From the NCBI GenBank assembly GCA_902787025.1, contig CADAER010000010.1:1-41639 (forward strand): DNA of 41,639 nucleotides, given 5' to 3'. Of the stretch, positions 32,501 through 38,927 are shown piece after piece. Under the pieces are notes generated by a model that saw nothing but the letters and a program-made list of their open reading frames with translations, did not search any database and was not told the origin of the DNA. Within the stretch, counting starts at the first letter, position 1. Each line of letters opens with the position of its first letter. The DNA is from Oscillospiraceae bacterium (GTDB taxonomy: Bacteria; Bacillota; Clostridia; Oscillospirales; Acutalibacteraceae). The translations under genes and the position numbers were made by a program.

Positions 32501-34131
32501 ATGAATGCGGAGCCGAGCGTATCTCCGACAACCTCAGGGAAGGCGTTGAAGTCAGCGAAGACGGCACAATGCTTATGCAGGTAACCGCTGCCGCGCTGGA
32601 TGAAGACGACGGTTTCATCGTGCCCGACGGAGTAAGAACAATCAGCGGCGCCGCCTTCAGTTCGGTTAAAAACAAGCTTACAAGCATCGACCTTTACGGC
32701 GCGCAGTTCATTGTTAACGGAGCGTTTGAAAACTGCACGGAACTTGAGACCGTCACGGGCAGTGAAGACGTACTTTATGTAGGCGACAACGCGTTTAACG
32801 GCTGTAAAAAGCTTGAAGGCATAAACCTGAGCGGTGTCAACACCATCTGCCCGGGCGCTTTCAGAGGTTGCAAGAAGCTTAACGACACAAATGTTATCAT
32901 AAGCAGAAAAGCTGTGTTTGCCGCCGATTCGTTTGATTTTAAGCCCGACAGCAATCTGAAAATTGACACTTACAGCAACGAAACGGTAAGCAGCAAACCC
33001 GTGCCGGAAAGCGGCGAACTTACCATTGACTACGGCAGCAATGTCACGCTTGACACATTAACGGAGATTCCCGGCGAGATTGTGTGGCTGAACGCGAGAA
33101 CCGGCGATGTCATAACCGGCGGCAGAACGGCAACCCTCTCTGATGTTAACGATGACGTTGAAATTCAGGCGGTCATTATGGAGGATTCCGGCATTCTCGT
33201 GCAGTCCGCTCCCGTTAAAATCATAGTTGACAACATTCCCGTTGAAATAGAAATACCTGATGATTATAATTCAGGCGACAACACAATCTGCTGTGATTTC
33301 TGCACAACGCTTGGTCTTAGCCTGCCCGTTTACCTTGAAGACGGAGAAGTCACATGGTATAAATCCACAGACGGAGAAAACTTTGAACCCTTTGACATAA
33401 GCAAACCCATTGTTGAAGATATGGATATACGAGCATCCGTAAAAAGCGGCGGCAGAACATACCAGACCCAGATAATCACCGTAAAAGTCAAGGCGCCGGA
33501 TATCGGCTATAATTCAGAAGCGGAATCAGAAAAGATTACGGAAAAAACCGTTACACTCGGGGTCAACCTCACCGGAGACGGAACCGCAATTCCGAAAGAA
33601 ACTCTCAACAAACTTACCTTTGAATGGTATATAGGCAACAAAAAGGTCGGCGAAGGAACCGAGTGCACATTCAGTGGCATTGAGAAAACCTTCAAGGTAA
33701 CGGTAAAAGTTAAGTATAAAGGCACAAAAATCGGCAGTTACGTTTACACCGTCAATGTTGAAGAACAGACCGTAACAACAGACGAGGCTGATATTAAAAT
33801 CAAAACAAACGGCAAAACCGAAAAGACGGTTGATTACAAATCATCCGTCACATTCACCGCAGAAGTTAACAACCTCCCGAAGGGCGCTAAAATTCAGTGG
33901 TATAAAAACGGCAACCCCGAAAAAGGCGAGAACGGTGAAAAATATAAGGTCGAAACCCTGACTTCTGACTGCAAGGTTCAGGCAAAGATTCTTGACAAAA
34001 ACGGCAAGCCCATTTGTGCAAGCAAGGTCCAGACGGTCAAAGTCAAAACCGATTTCTTCTCCAAACTTATTGCGCTGTTCAGGCAGATTTTCCGCCTGCT
34101 GCCAGATGTTAAATGGGAGAATGTAAAATAA
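26518..34131 (+). CDS. Giant BspA-like leucine-rich repeat surface protein
   Basis: The 2537-residue protein has a signal peptide (about 1-31), a short segment with LPEFRLPEFNLF, then a very long array of BspA/TpLRR-type repeats (about 60-2140). The repeat has the form IxIPxSVTxIGxxAFxxCxxL; I see several dozen units. Some islands break the array, including repeated blocks around ADCLVK or GDCLVKADPA. From about 2160 to 2510 come several Ig-like domains rich in Lys-Val, and the last 24 residues form an amphipathic tail (FFSKLIALFRQIFRLLPDV). There is no LPXTG motif. BspA-like proteins bind host matrix proteins or other microbes. The C-terminal Ig domain and tail match those of the gene at 36247. 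A good AAGGAG site lies ahead of the ATG, and a terminator follows at 34148. Confidence 0.9.
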   Translation: MKINKGFAKRALAFLLCFVMLSGVSPLNALAEVDFSRFNISLPEFRLPEFNLFGTKASADGELPVSGYCGYDSDGDGEPDYNLTWQFWDDDTSLHICGEGAMQNYSLQNPAPWSVYKNVITAIFIEDTVTTLGDYAFFDFAIANYSFTDFTLASGSYSIGGTVTSDILWQFDTGLHKLSVEGSGAIPDYSAADRAPWSALLGRCGEIEIDSSITAIGDYAFFVNYEWYSLQELDIPQSVVSIGDYAFYGACLRDVNIPQTVTSVGENAFGGFGFDCYDGTPIVDVWTYDYSQKVLYVGNEYTNNIGNYSLDDPAPWYAFRDEVESIEFTGEHLYIGDYAFYDFEALTELFIPGNVEKLGRYAFGRSFNAYNDGNFEYTLTDDIKFNSPLSSMPQYNIYYVDMSIKMQGLKKVFFKSQYTELSKTTFDNCFSMEEVYFPGDSSAGFSVYDSSNHNFPDEPDDPIESVKVRYKDYCMQYLNRNFTSASSVSGVNNVIQALISVYKLFGQENQLENLGNNYFIINSGFYTPRYPNITYDEGGFIQNEIITVNYNCISGKSADCFWYVQQNVLYILGEGVCGDGEQPVVDHYFSSVDTISFSDDITAIADNAFGNLYNIKYLKSPGGVQSIGENAFGTPSGTFKNPDGSTSESIYFEYQYEYYIAGYDEESRNTGNYTTPSEYWLIKTRAFDPYPIYTVKGKTSIIAGGALKPKNSEWADYLTELTLPSSVEHIGKNAFEKCINLNTVNYYGTNTDWNNIVIEEGNDPLLNAQRVRPPFTVPVYINGVDDGTATGFCEWNEDDTITLTISAEEQDSYRMTITSVSFDSAGVDGEAVRSLVINAPVEGIDTDAFKNLTNLENITLPGSLRSIEADTFENTAYYNNESNWEEGVLYIGDCLVKADPAITGAYTVKDGTRLIADSAFAGCTKLTGVTVPGSVEIIGKDAFNNCVKLADITLPGSLKNIGADAFTNTAYYNDYANWTVTNILYRELYIGGCLIDVERYQSNRDYYPVRIDAACVADCAFAKIADNNGKCDIYVLNENTVFSDNAFSGLSFTNNSASKVYYYGTRDDWNNSNSRLGYDSSLQCIYEGGYFTTSSIGNIFNPSDNLKITGLNQTLRVLKIPGEINGKTVTEIASSAFEDNTGIDSLYIPETIAKINTSAFSGCRNLSYIYCDAECSLGGTFFTLYPFYNVGSDTDGVILELGENVTTVKSWAFNPIFLSAFKIKKLIIPANVTTIEANAFRFVGATAGPIGGGYDYEFGWDETIPPNAFSNMSSLQNITLPEGIISIGDSAFYGCKMLESINIPGSLTSIGTNAFGGGGVFGLSGLSNLKTVNYYGTIKDWCNISFANRTANPINSSKKLLINGVEITEIKKADINGVTEIKPFAFCGMTGLTNVTLPETVTIIGASAFYGCTKLESIYIPEGITSISSSTFSGCAALTNIEMPESVTSIGSSAFSGCWNLPDDFTVPAGVTSIGANAFYDVFNVKYEGSAQGAPWGAKSVNGVVKTYEGTDGNKYKLVFAPTTEKASSKSVLLGCSADAAGTVTVPRSVSYVGDRAFANCSGIETIIFNAAEPGYGKDPFVGCPAEKIYTVTEVYARDVIYGDEGTRLISCSKNRKDNYTVPEGVRIIEENAFYNCDKLGSITLPGSVVSVGVHAFEGTSTYTAAKASPVTVEDKDGNGTFTLVYIGGCLVEATWVQKETADEQEGETGEEEPKELTVICELPEKTTCIAANAFSGCPELTGVVLDKSLKGISENAFAGCSKLKTITAAEGICIEHVGENAFAGTAYYSTNSNWQNGALYIADCLVKVKPATSDGFTVAEGTTCIADRAFDSCKSLTSVTVPEGVVTIGSNAFDGCTAITEITLGEGTESIGNEAFEYCTALTAVEIPSTVTRIGNRAFYRCDALEEITVRGNSRNLPVYYSVNGVLFRNKNTGTEEEPVFEKHLVAYPAARDAAEYEIPEGEANVFDNFAFAYCEKLEKVTFHGVSYRTVAFYECGAERISDNLREGVEVSEDGTMLMQVTAAALDEDDGFIVPDGVRTISGAAFSSVKNKLTSIDLYGAQFIVNGAFENCTELETVTGSEDVLYVGDNAFNGCKKLEGINLSGVNTICPGAFRGCKKLNDTNVIISRKAVFAADSFDFKPDSNLKIDTYSNETVSSKPVPESGELTIDYGSNVTLDTLTEIPGEIVWLNARTGDVITGGRTATLSDVNDDVEIQAVIMEDSGILVQSAPVKIIVDNIPVEIEIPDDYNSGDNTICCDFCTTLGLSLPVYLEDGEVTWYKSTDGENFEPFDISKPIVEDMDIRASVKSGGRTYQTQIITVKVKAPDIGYNSEAESEKITEKTVTLGVNLTGDGTAIPKETLNKLTFEWYIGNKKVGEGTECTFSGIEKTFKVTVKVKYKGTKIGSYVYTVNVEEQTVTTDEADIKIKTNGKTEKTVDYKSSVTFTAEVNNLPKGAKIQWYKNGNPEKGENGEKYKVETLTSDCKVQAKILDKNGKPICASKVQTVKVKTDFFSKLIALFRQIFRLLPDVKWENVK

Positions 34132-34147
34132 GCGCATAACAAATCTT

Positions 34148-34182
34148 CACCCTCCGCGGGTTTCTGCGGAGGGTGCTTTTTT
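34148..34182 (+). terminator. Rho-independent terminator
   Basis: A perfect 10-bp stem CACCCTCCGC (34148-34157) with GCGGAGGGTG (34166-34175), an 8-base loop and a run of six Ts. It ends the sigma-peptidase-BspA transcript and separates it from the following ECF-type promoters. The sequence 34183-34323 repeats GCGGCGGTT and GCGGTTTTT motifs and then becomes A/T-rich, with no gene. Confidence 0.9.
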
Positions 34183-34323
34183 GCCTGTTTAAGATTATTT
34201 GCGGCGGTTTATGCCTTTTTGCGGTTTTTTGCGGCGGTTATGCAGGTTTTTCGCCGTATATATAAATATGTTTTTAATAAAAACCAAAAAAATAAAAAAA
34301 TTTCAACTTTTTTCAGAAAATTT

Positions 34324-34353
34324 CAAACTATTCCGGTTTTTCATCTGTCTTAT
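34324..34353 (+). promoter_or_regulatory. ECF-type promoter motif, copy 2
   Basis: CAAACTATT (34324-34332), 12 bases, CTGTCTTAT (34345-34353), followed by AAGTGAAAAGAGCAGAG. Spacing is identical to copies 1 and 3. It lies 64 bases before the ATG of the 44-residue membrane peptide. Confidence 0.62.
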
Positions 34354-34416
34354 AAGTGAAAAGAGCAGAGAAAAGCTCACAGACAAATGAAAGATTTTTG
34401 AAAAGGAGACATTGAA

Positions 34417-34551
34417 ATGACTATCACCTCTTTAGTATGCACACTCAGAGAAATGATTTTCCCCGGCATGGGAGCACTTGCAATCGCATTCCTGATTACA
34501 TGCATCCCCGGAATTTCGGATTCCGAAAGCACTTTCAAAAACAAAAAATAA
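34417..34551 (+). CDS. 44-residue membrane peptide
   Basis: ATG 34417 follows AAAAGGAG with a good gap, and the frame ends at TAA 34549-34551. The peptide MTITSLVCTLREMIFPGMGA continues with one hydrophobic helix (about residues 19-32) and a polar tail ending FKNKK. It is too short for routine gene callers. Evidence that it is real is the strong ribosome binding site, the dedicated ECF-like promoter 64 bases upstream and a second such promoter immediately after it. No homologue is recognised. A small regulator, a signalling peptide or a membrane-acting peptide are all possible. Confidence 0.6.
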   Translation: MTITSLVCTLREMIFPGMGALAIAFLITCIPGISDSESTFKNKK

Positions 34552-34568
34552 TTATTTTTCAAAAAATT

Positions 34569-34598
34569 CAAACTATTTCAATTCCTCATCTGTCTTAT
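34569..34598 (+). promoter_or_regulatory. ECF-type promoter motif, copy 3
   Basis: CAAACTATT (34569-34577), 12 bases, CTGTCTTAT (34590-34598), followed by AAGTGTAAGAGGCAG. It starts 18 bases after the small peptide's stop and lies 69 bases before the ATG of the B-repeat protein. Confidence 0.62.
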
Positions 34599-34666
34599 AA
34601 GTGTAAGAGGCAGGAAAAAGCCAATATCAACAAACAATAATGATTATTTAAAAGGAGAAATCAAAA

Positions 34667-35524
34667 ATGAAAAAGACGGCTATCATCACATTAACAGTTC
34701 TCGCGGTTATCGCGGCAGCGTTCACGGCATTCGCAATGGCATCGGTAACAAAAACAACAGCGGAAGTTTCATCCGACAGCGTTTCAAATGTTGATGTTGA
34801 AAAATCGGAAATCGAATTCACAACCGGTCTGATCGAAATCGCAACCGAAAACGACCCCGCGGATGAAGAAACAATCGCGGAAGTTCCCGTAATCACCGAA
34901 CCCGAAACTGTTGAGGAAACCGCAGAAGAAGAAAAAGAAGAAGCTCCCGAAGTTTTCGTCACGGAGAAACCCGTTATCAGAGCGGTTGAAACCAGAGCAG
35001 CCAGAGCAACCGGAACAAAAGCGGCTCCCGCGCAGACAAAAGCGGCGGACGAAGCTCAGACGGTTACAGTCAGATTCAACGCAAACGGCGGCAGCGTTTC
35101 AAAGAGAAACATGACAGTCAAAGCAGGCGGCGCATACGGCAAGCTTCCCGTTCCCTCACACTACGGTCACAACTTCCTCGGCTGGTTCACAGCTCCCGAA
35201 GGCGGCGAACAGGTTACCGCAAGAACAACAGTTCCTGCAAAAGATCACACCCTCTACGCCCGCTGGAGCGCAAGCAGAACAATCGAAGAACCCGAATGCA
35301 GAGTAACGGTTCACTTTGTTTCAAGCGTTTACACCGGCAAGACCCCCGAAGATATCGAAGTAAACTACGGCTCAACTTATTCCGACCTCACAGCGCTTGA
35401 AGATGTTGACGGCTACCACTTCGCAGGCTGGTATACAGCGGACGGCAGACACATCCAGAAAACAAGCGTGGTTGAAATCGGCGAGGACCACACCCTCTAC
35501 GCCAGATGGGAAGAGGTTGCTTAA
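34667..35524 (+). CDS. Surface protein with two InlB B-repeat domains
   Basis: The 285-residue protein has an N-terminal hydrophobic segment (5-25) that is a signal peptide or anchor. A long acidic and Thr/Glu-rich stalk follows (about 30-105), then an Ala/Arg/Lys stretch (106-130). Two beta-grasp B-repeats (Listeria-Bacteroides or Flg_new type) lie at about 131-200 and 211-282, each ending in DHTLYARW. The stalk-plus-small-domain layout suits a cell-surface adhesin or spacer. No LPXTG or other anchor is seen, so retention may depend on the N-terminal helix. An AAAGGAG site precedes the ATG and an ECF-like promoter lies 69 bases upstream. Confidence 0.8.
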   Translation: MKKTAIITLTVLAVIAAAFTAFAMASVTKTTAEVSSDSVSNVDVEKSEIEFTTGLIEIATENDPADEETIAEVPVITEPETVEETAEEEKEEAPEVFVTEKPVIRAVETRAARATGTKAAPAQTKAADEAQTVTVRFNANGGSVSKRNMTVKAGGAYGKLPVPSHYGHNFLGWFTAPEGGEQVTARTTVPAKDHTLYARWSASRTIEEPECRVTVHFVSSVYTGKTPEDIEVNYGSTYSDLTALEDVDGYHFAGWYTADGRHIQKTSVVEIGEDHTLYARWEEVA

Positions 35525-35565
35525 CCCGTAACTCAATATAATTCAGAAACAAACAAAATTCTTTT

Positions 35566-35629
35566 CTTCACCTCCTTAAAAACCGTAATACGGAGGCCGG
35601 CAAAAGCCGGTCTCCGAAAAACGGTGAAG
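35566..35629 (+). other. Nested intergenic hairpin
   Basis: A strong inner hairpin CGGAG-GCCGGC with GCCGGTCTCCG (35591-35616, AAAA loop) sits within outer pairing of CTTCAC and ACCGT with ACGGTGAAG (35566-35629). There is no clear T tract, only ATTTTT ten bases later. It may weaken transcription between the B-repeat gene and the DUF4234 gene or stabilise RNA ends. Confidence 0.5.
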
Positions 35630-35705
35630 TGAAGAGATTTTTAAATTATGAAGTAAACAAGGCGCAAGCCTGAAAATATTGATTTAACAAAAAGGAGAAA
35701 CATTT

Positions 35706-36188
35706 ATGTCTGATTATGAAAACACCGGCACTGTTAACAGTGAAGTCGTCTCAGCCCCTGCAAACGAATATCAACCGTCAAACGCACCTGTTCGCCTGCT
35801 TAAGACAAACAGAGGAACCCTTAAAACGATTCTTTTAACAATTATTACTCTCGGCATTTATCCGCTTTTTCTTTACCATAATCTGTCTGAAGAACTGAAT
35901 ATTACCGCTTCAAGATATGACGGAAGAAAAACAATGAATTTTTTGCTGCTCTTCTTTATAGTAGGCCCCATTACTCTCGGAATCGGTTTTCTTGTCTGGT
36001 TTCATAATTTCAGCGCAAGAGCCGGCAAGGAGCTGAAACGCAGGGGAATTGACTATTCTTTCGGAGCTTCATCTTACTGGTTATGGAGCGTTCTTGGAAT
36101 AATCTTTATTATCGGTCCGTTTATTTATCTGCACAAACTCCTCAAAGCAATTAATCTTATTAATGAGGATTACAATCAGAAAGGTTAA
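35706..36188 (+). CDS. DUF4234-like membrane protein
   Basis: The 160-residue protein has a polar N-terminus, then three membrane segments at about 38-58 (LLTIITLGIYPLFLYHNL), 78-100 and 122-143. The TLGIYPLFLYH phrase and overall layout match the DUF4234 family of bacterial membrane proteins, whose function is unknown. AAAGGAG lies ahead of the ATG. Its position between secreted repeat proteins in a uniform plus-strand cluster suggests a part in surface-protein export or envelope sensing, but nothing in the sequence proves it. Confidence 0.75.
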   Translation: MSDYENTGTVNSEVVSAPANEYQPSNAPVRLLKTNRGTLKTILLTIITLGIYPLFLYHNLSEELNITASRYDGRKTMNFLLLFFIVGPITLGIGFLVWFHNFSARAGKELKRRGIDYSFGASSYWLWSVLGIIFIIGPFIYLHKLLKAINLINEDYNQKG

Positions 36189-36628
36189 AAACAATAAAAA
36201 ACTTCGGATATTTCAAAGGCACTTCAAAAAACAGGAGGAATTTCAAATGAAAAAAACATTCACAAAAACCACGGCGCTGTTTATGGCAATTATGATGCTG
36301 CTCGGTTCGGCGGCGGCCGGCGCGGGCGGATTCGCTCAGGCTCTTGACACATTGAGCGTCAGGGCAAGCGCGGCAGACACTGAATATACAGACACTGCTC
36401 AGGGCATTAAATTCAAAGCTGACAGCGCTATAGTCATTACCGGCTACACAGATAATCTCCGGGTCGGCGCAGACGGCAGCTACACAATTCCTACGAAGGT
36501 TTCAAACGGCACAACGGAATACAATGTAACGCAGATAGGTTCCGGCGCATTTAATGGATGCACTAAAATAAAAAATTTAACTATTCCCGAAGGAATAACT
36601 TATATCGGTTCTTCTGCATTTAAAAGCT

Positions 36629-36726
36629 GCACATCCTTACAAACAGTCAACTACAACTCAAACTCATGTGAATTATATGACACCACTTCGGAATACTATT
36701 CTGTTTTTAACGGAGACACGGCAGTC
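36629..36726 (+). repeat. 98-bp direct repeat, copy 1
   Basis: This block is repeated at 37051-37148 with one visible base difference. It encodes TSLQTVNYNSNSCELYDTT and onward to GDTAV. It ends with the first copy of the 14-bp duplicated block. Confidence 0.85.
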
Positions 36727-37050
36727 GAGACACGGCAGTCAAAACAGTAAATTTCGGCTCGAACGTTACCGCAGTTCCCGCTTACGCCTGCACCAATATG
36801 ACCGGGCTTGAAACCGTAAATTTCAATGGAACTGTTACTTCAATCGGCAAAAGTGCTTTTTATAACTGCACATCACTTCAGAGCATTCCTTTTATAAACA
36901 TTACAAGTATAGGTGACGGTGCCTTCAACGGATGCACCAGTTTTAATAATCCTTCATTCCCGGACAAACTCCAGACTATCGGCGCCTCGGCTTTTGCAGG
37001 ATGCAAAGCTATCACGACACTGACAATTCCGAAAAATGTTACTTATATCG

Positions 37051-37148
37051 GCACATCCTTACAAACAGTCAACTACAACTCAAACTCATGTGAATTATAT
37101 GACACCACTTCGGAATATTATTCTGTTTTTAACGGAGACACGGCAGTC
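37051..37148 (+). repeat. 98-bp direct repeat, copy 2
   Basis: A near-identical copy of 36629-36726 in the same gene. Here the preceding LRR is shortened: about 21 bases coding the usual SSAFKSC segment are missing before TSLQ. This points to recombination between repeats. Confidence 0.85.
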
Positions 37149-38234
37149 AGAACAGTAAACTTCGGCTCGAATGTTTCAGCGGTTCCGGCTTATGCCTGCA
37201 CAAACATGACAGGTCTTGAAACCGTCAATTTCAACGGCGCAGTTACCTCAATCGGCGAAAAAGCATTCCTGAACTGCACAAGCCTTTCGGATGTTTACTG
37301 TAATGTAATGACAGAAAACTACTGGAACAGCAAAGTCAAGCCGAATATCGGTTCGTCCAACGATATTCTTTCAGACGATGATGTAACTTACCACTGGGGA
37401 ACAACGCCCGTTTACACCGTAACCTTCGATGTCTGCGGTCACGGAACGGCGCCCGCGACTCAGTATGTTGAATACGGCAGCGCCGCAACTTATCCGAGGG
37501 TTACTGCAACGGGTTACACTCTTGAAGGCTGGTTTACAAGCCCCGGATATGAAGCACGCTACGGTTTCGGACCCGTAACCGAAAACATCACCGTTTACGC
37601 GAAATGGAAAGCCGACGCCAACACAAAGTTCACCCTTACCTACAACGCCAACGGCGGCAGCGGCGCTCCCGGCAAGCAGACCGGCAGAGGAAACATCACT
37701 CTTTCAAACACAACGCCCACCAGAAGCGGCTACACTTTCAAGGGCTGGGCAACAACCTCGAACGCGACATCAGCTCAGTATCAGCCCGGCGCAACATTCA
37801 ACCTTACAAAAGACACTACGCTTTATGCGGTATGGAAAAAGAATAACACACCCGATAATCCTTCTGCTTCGGCAAAACTCAATGTTAAAGCATCGGCAAC
37901 AGTTGACTACCGCGCAGATGTAACGGTAACCGCAACGGCAGACAATGTTCCTTCAGGATATTATCTTACGGTTTATGACGGCAGCAGAAAAGTCGAAACA
38001 GGCGACAACAAGAAAGTCAGCTACCACGCAGGTGATATGACCGAAAACAAAACATACACTGTAAAAGTCGTTGACGCAAACGGCAAAGTTCTGAAAGACA
38101 GCAGCGGCAAAGCGTTAAGCAAAACAGTTGAAATCACCGTTAAATCGGGCTTCATCAACAAACTGGTTGCTTTCTTCCTCGGACTGTTCGGAATGCTTCC
38201 GAAAGTCGAAATCAAACCGTAATCGCAACACTTC

Positions 38235-38265
38235 CCTTCCGCCCCGCTGTGCGCGGGGCGGAAGG
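38235..38265 (+). other. GC-rich hairpin between surface genes
   Basis: A perfect 12-bp stem CCTTCCGCCCCG (38235-38246) with CGGGGCGGAAGG (38254-38265) and a 7-base loop. No T tract follows. It can act as a partial terminator or RNA-stabilising structure before the gene at 38290. Confidence 0.6.
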
Positions 38266-38289
38266 TGATAAACACCCGGGAGGGATATT

Positions 38290-38886
38290 ATGAAAAAACT
38301 TTTATCGGTTATACTTGCGGTTGTCATTTCCTGCGGCGTCTGCACAATCGCGTTCGCGGGCGAAACCGATATCATAACCGATCCGAAAGATATCCATTAC
38401 CGTTTCGGCGGCTTCGGAGCTGAAGAATATATTGACGGTGAGTGGACTTATGTTGTCTATTATGATACCGGGGAAAAAGTAATTCTCCATGAACATGATA
38501 TAGAGAATTATGAGGTTACATATGACGGCCCTGCCAACTTCGGAGACGAAAACGCCGATTATGGCGAAATTAATTTTTCATACGCTTATAACAGATTAAG
38601 GCCGGATAACCCGCGCTGGTATATTGCAAATGATGTGATTTTTTATTATATTACAAAAAATCCTGACAATTTTTATTATGGTCGCGGATCGTTGCCGGAT
38701 TCATACAGAAAAACTTTTGATCCTATTACCGGCGAAAGAAAAAAGCCTGTTCAGAGCAATCCTCTCTTCCCGGGCATTGCCGAAAACGATTCTTTTGACT
38801 TGTGGAAAAGTATTTCGGATTTCTTTGCTTCAATATGGAATTTCTTTGTTAACACATATACGTCAATTGCAGCTTTATTCAGCTGA
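38290..38886 (+). CDS. Small exported protein of unknown function with amphipathic tail
   Basis: The 198-residue product has a signal peptide (1-23, ending CTIAFA) and a soluble domain rich in Tyr and Asp (YRFGGFGAEEYIDGEWTYVV, then NPRWYIANDVIFYYITKNPD). The C-terminus (about 168-198) is aromatic and hydrophobic (FDLWKSISDFFASIWNFFV). That tail recalls those of the other surface proteins in this cluster. No family is recognised. GGGAGGG lies before the ATG, and the next gene follows after 41 bases, so the two are probably co-transcribed. Confidence 0.7.
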   Translation: MKKLLSVILAVVISCGVCTIAFAGETDIITDPKDIHYRFGGFGAEEYIDGEWTYVVYYDTGEKVILHEHDIENYEVTYDGPANFGDENADYGEINFSYAYNRLRPDNPRWYIANDVIFYYITKNPDNFYYGRGSLPDSYRKTFDPITGERKKPVQSNPLFPGIAENDSFDLWKSISDFFASIWNFFVNTYTSIAALFS

Positions 38887-38927
38887 ACCGGCAAATAAAA
38901 CATTCTGAACCGACCCGGAGGAATATT

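Larger units (their letters stand above)
36247..38222 (+). pseudogene. LRR / B-repeat / Ig surface protein, broken by a 14-bp tandem duplication
   Basis: ATG 36247 follows AGGAGGA and opens a signal peptide (about 1-33, MKKTFTKTTALF), an N-terminal domain and BspA-like LRRs. A 14-bp block (36713-36726) is repeated directly at 36727-36740; this shifts the frame and gives a stop at 36748-36750. If one copy is removed, the frame joins the long frame ending at 38222 with a perfect repeat consensus (GDTAVKTVNFGSNV). The rest encodes more LRRs, two B-repeats (about 37410-37850), an Ig-like domain and an amphipathic tail (FINKLVAFFLGLFGMLPKV) homologous to the end of the giant protein at 26518. An in-frame ATG at 36798 could start a tail product without signal peptide. 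The break could be a reversible on/off switch, decay or an assembly error. Confidence 0.82.
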
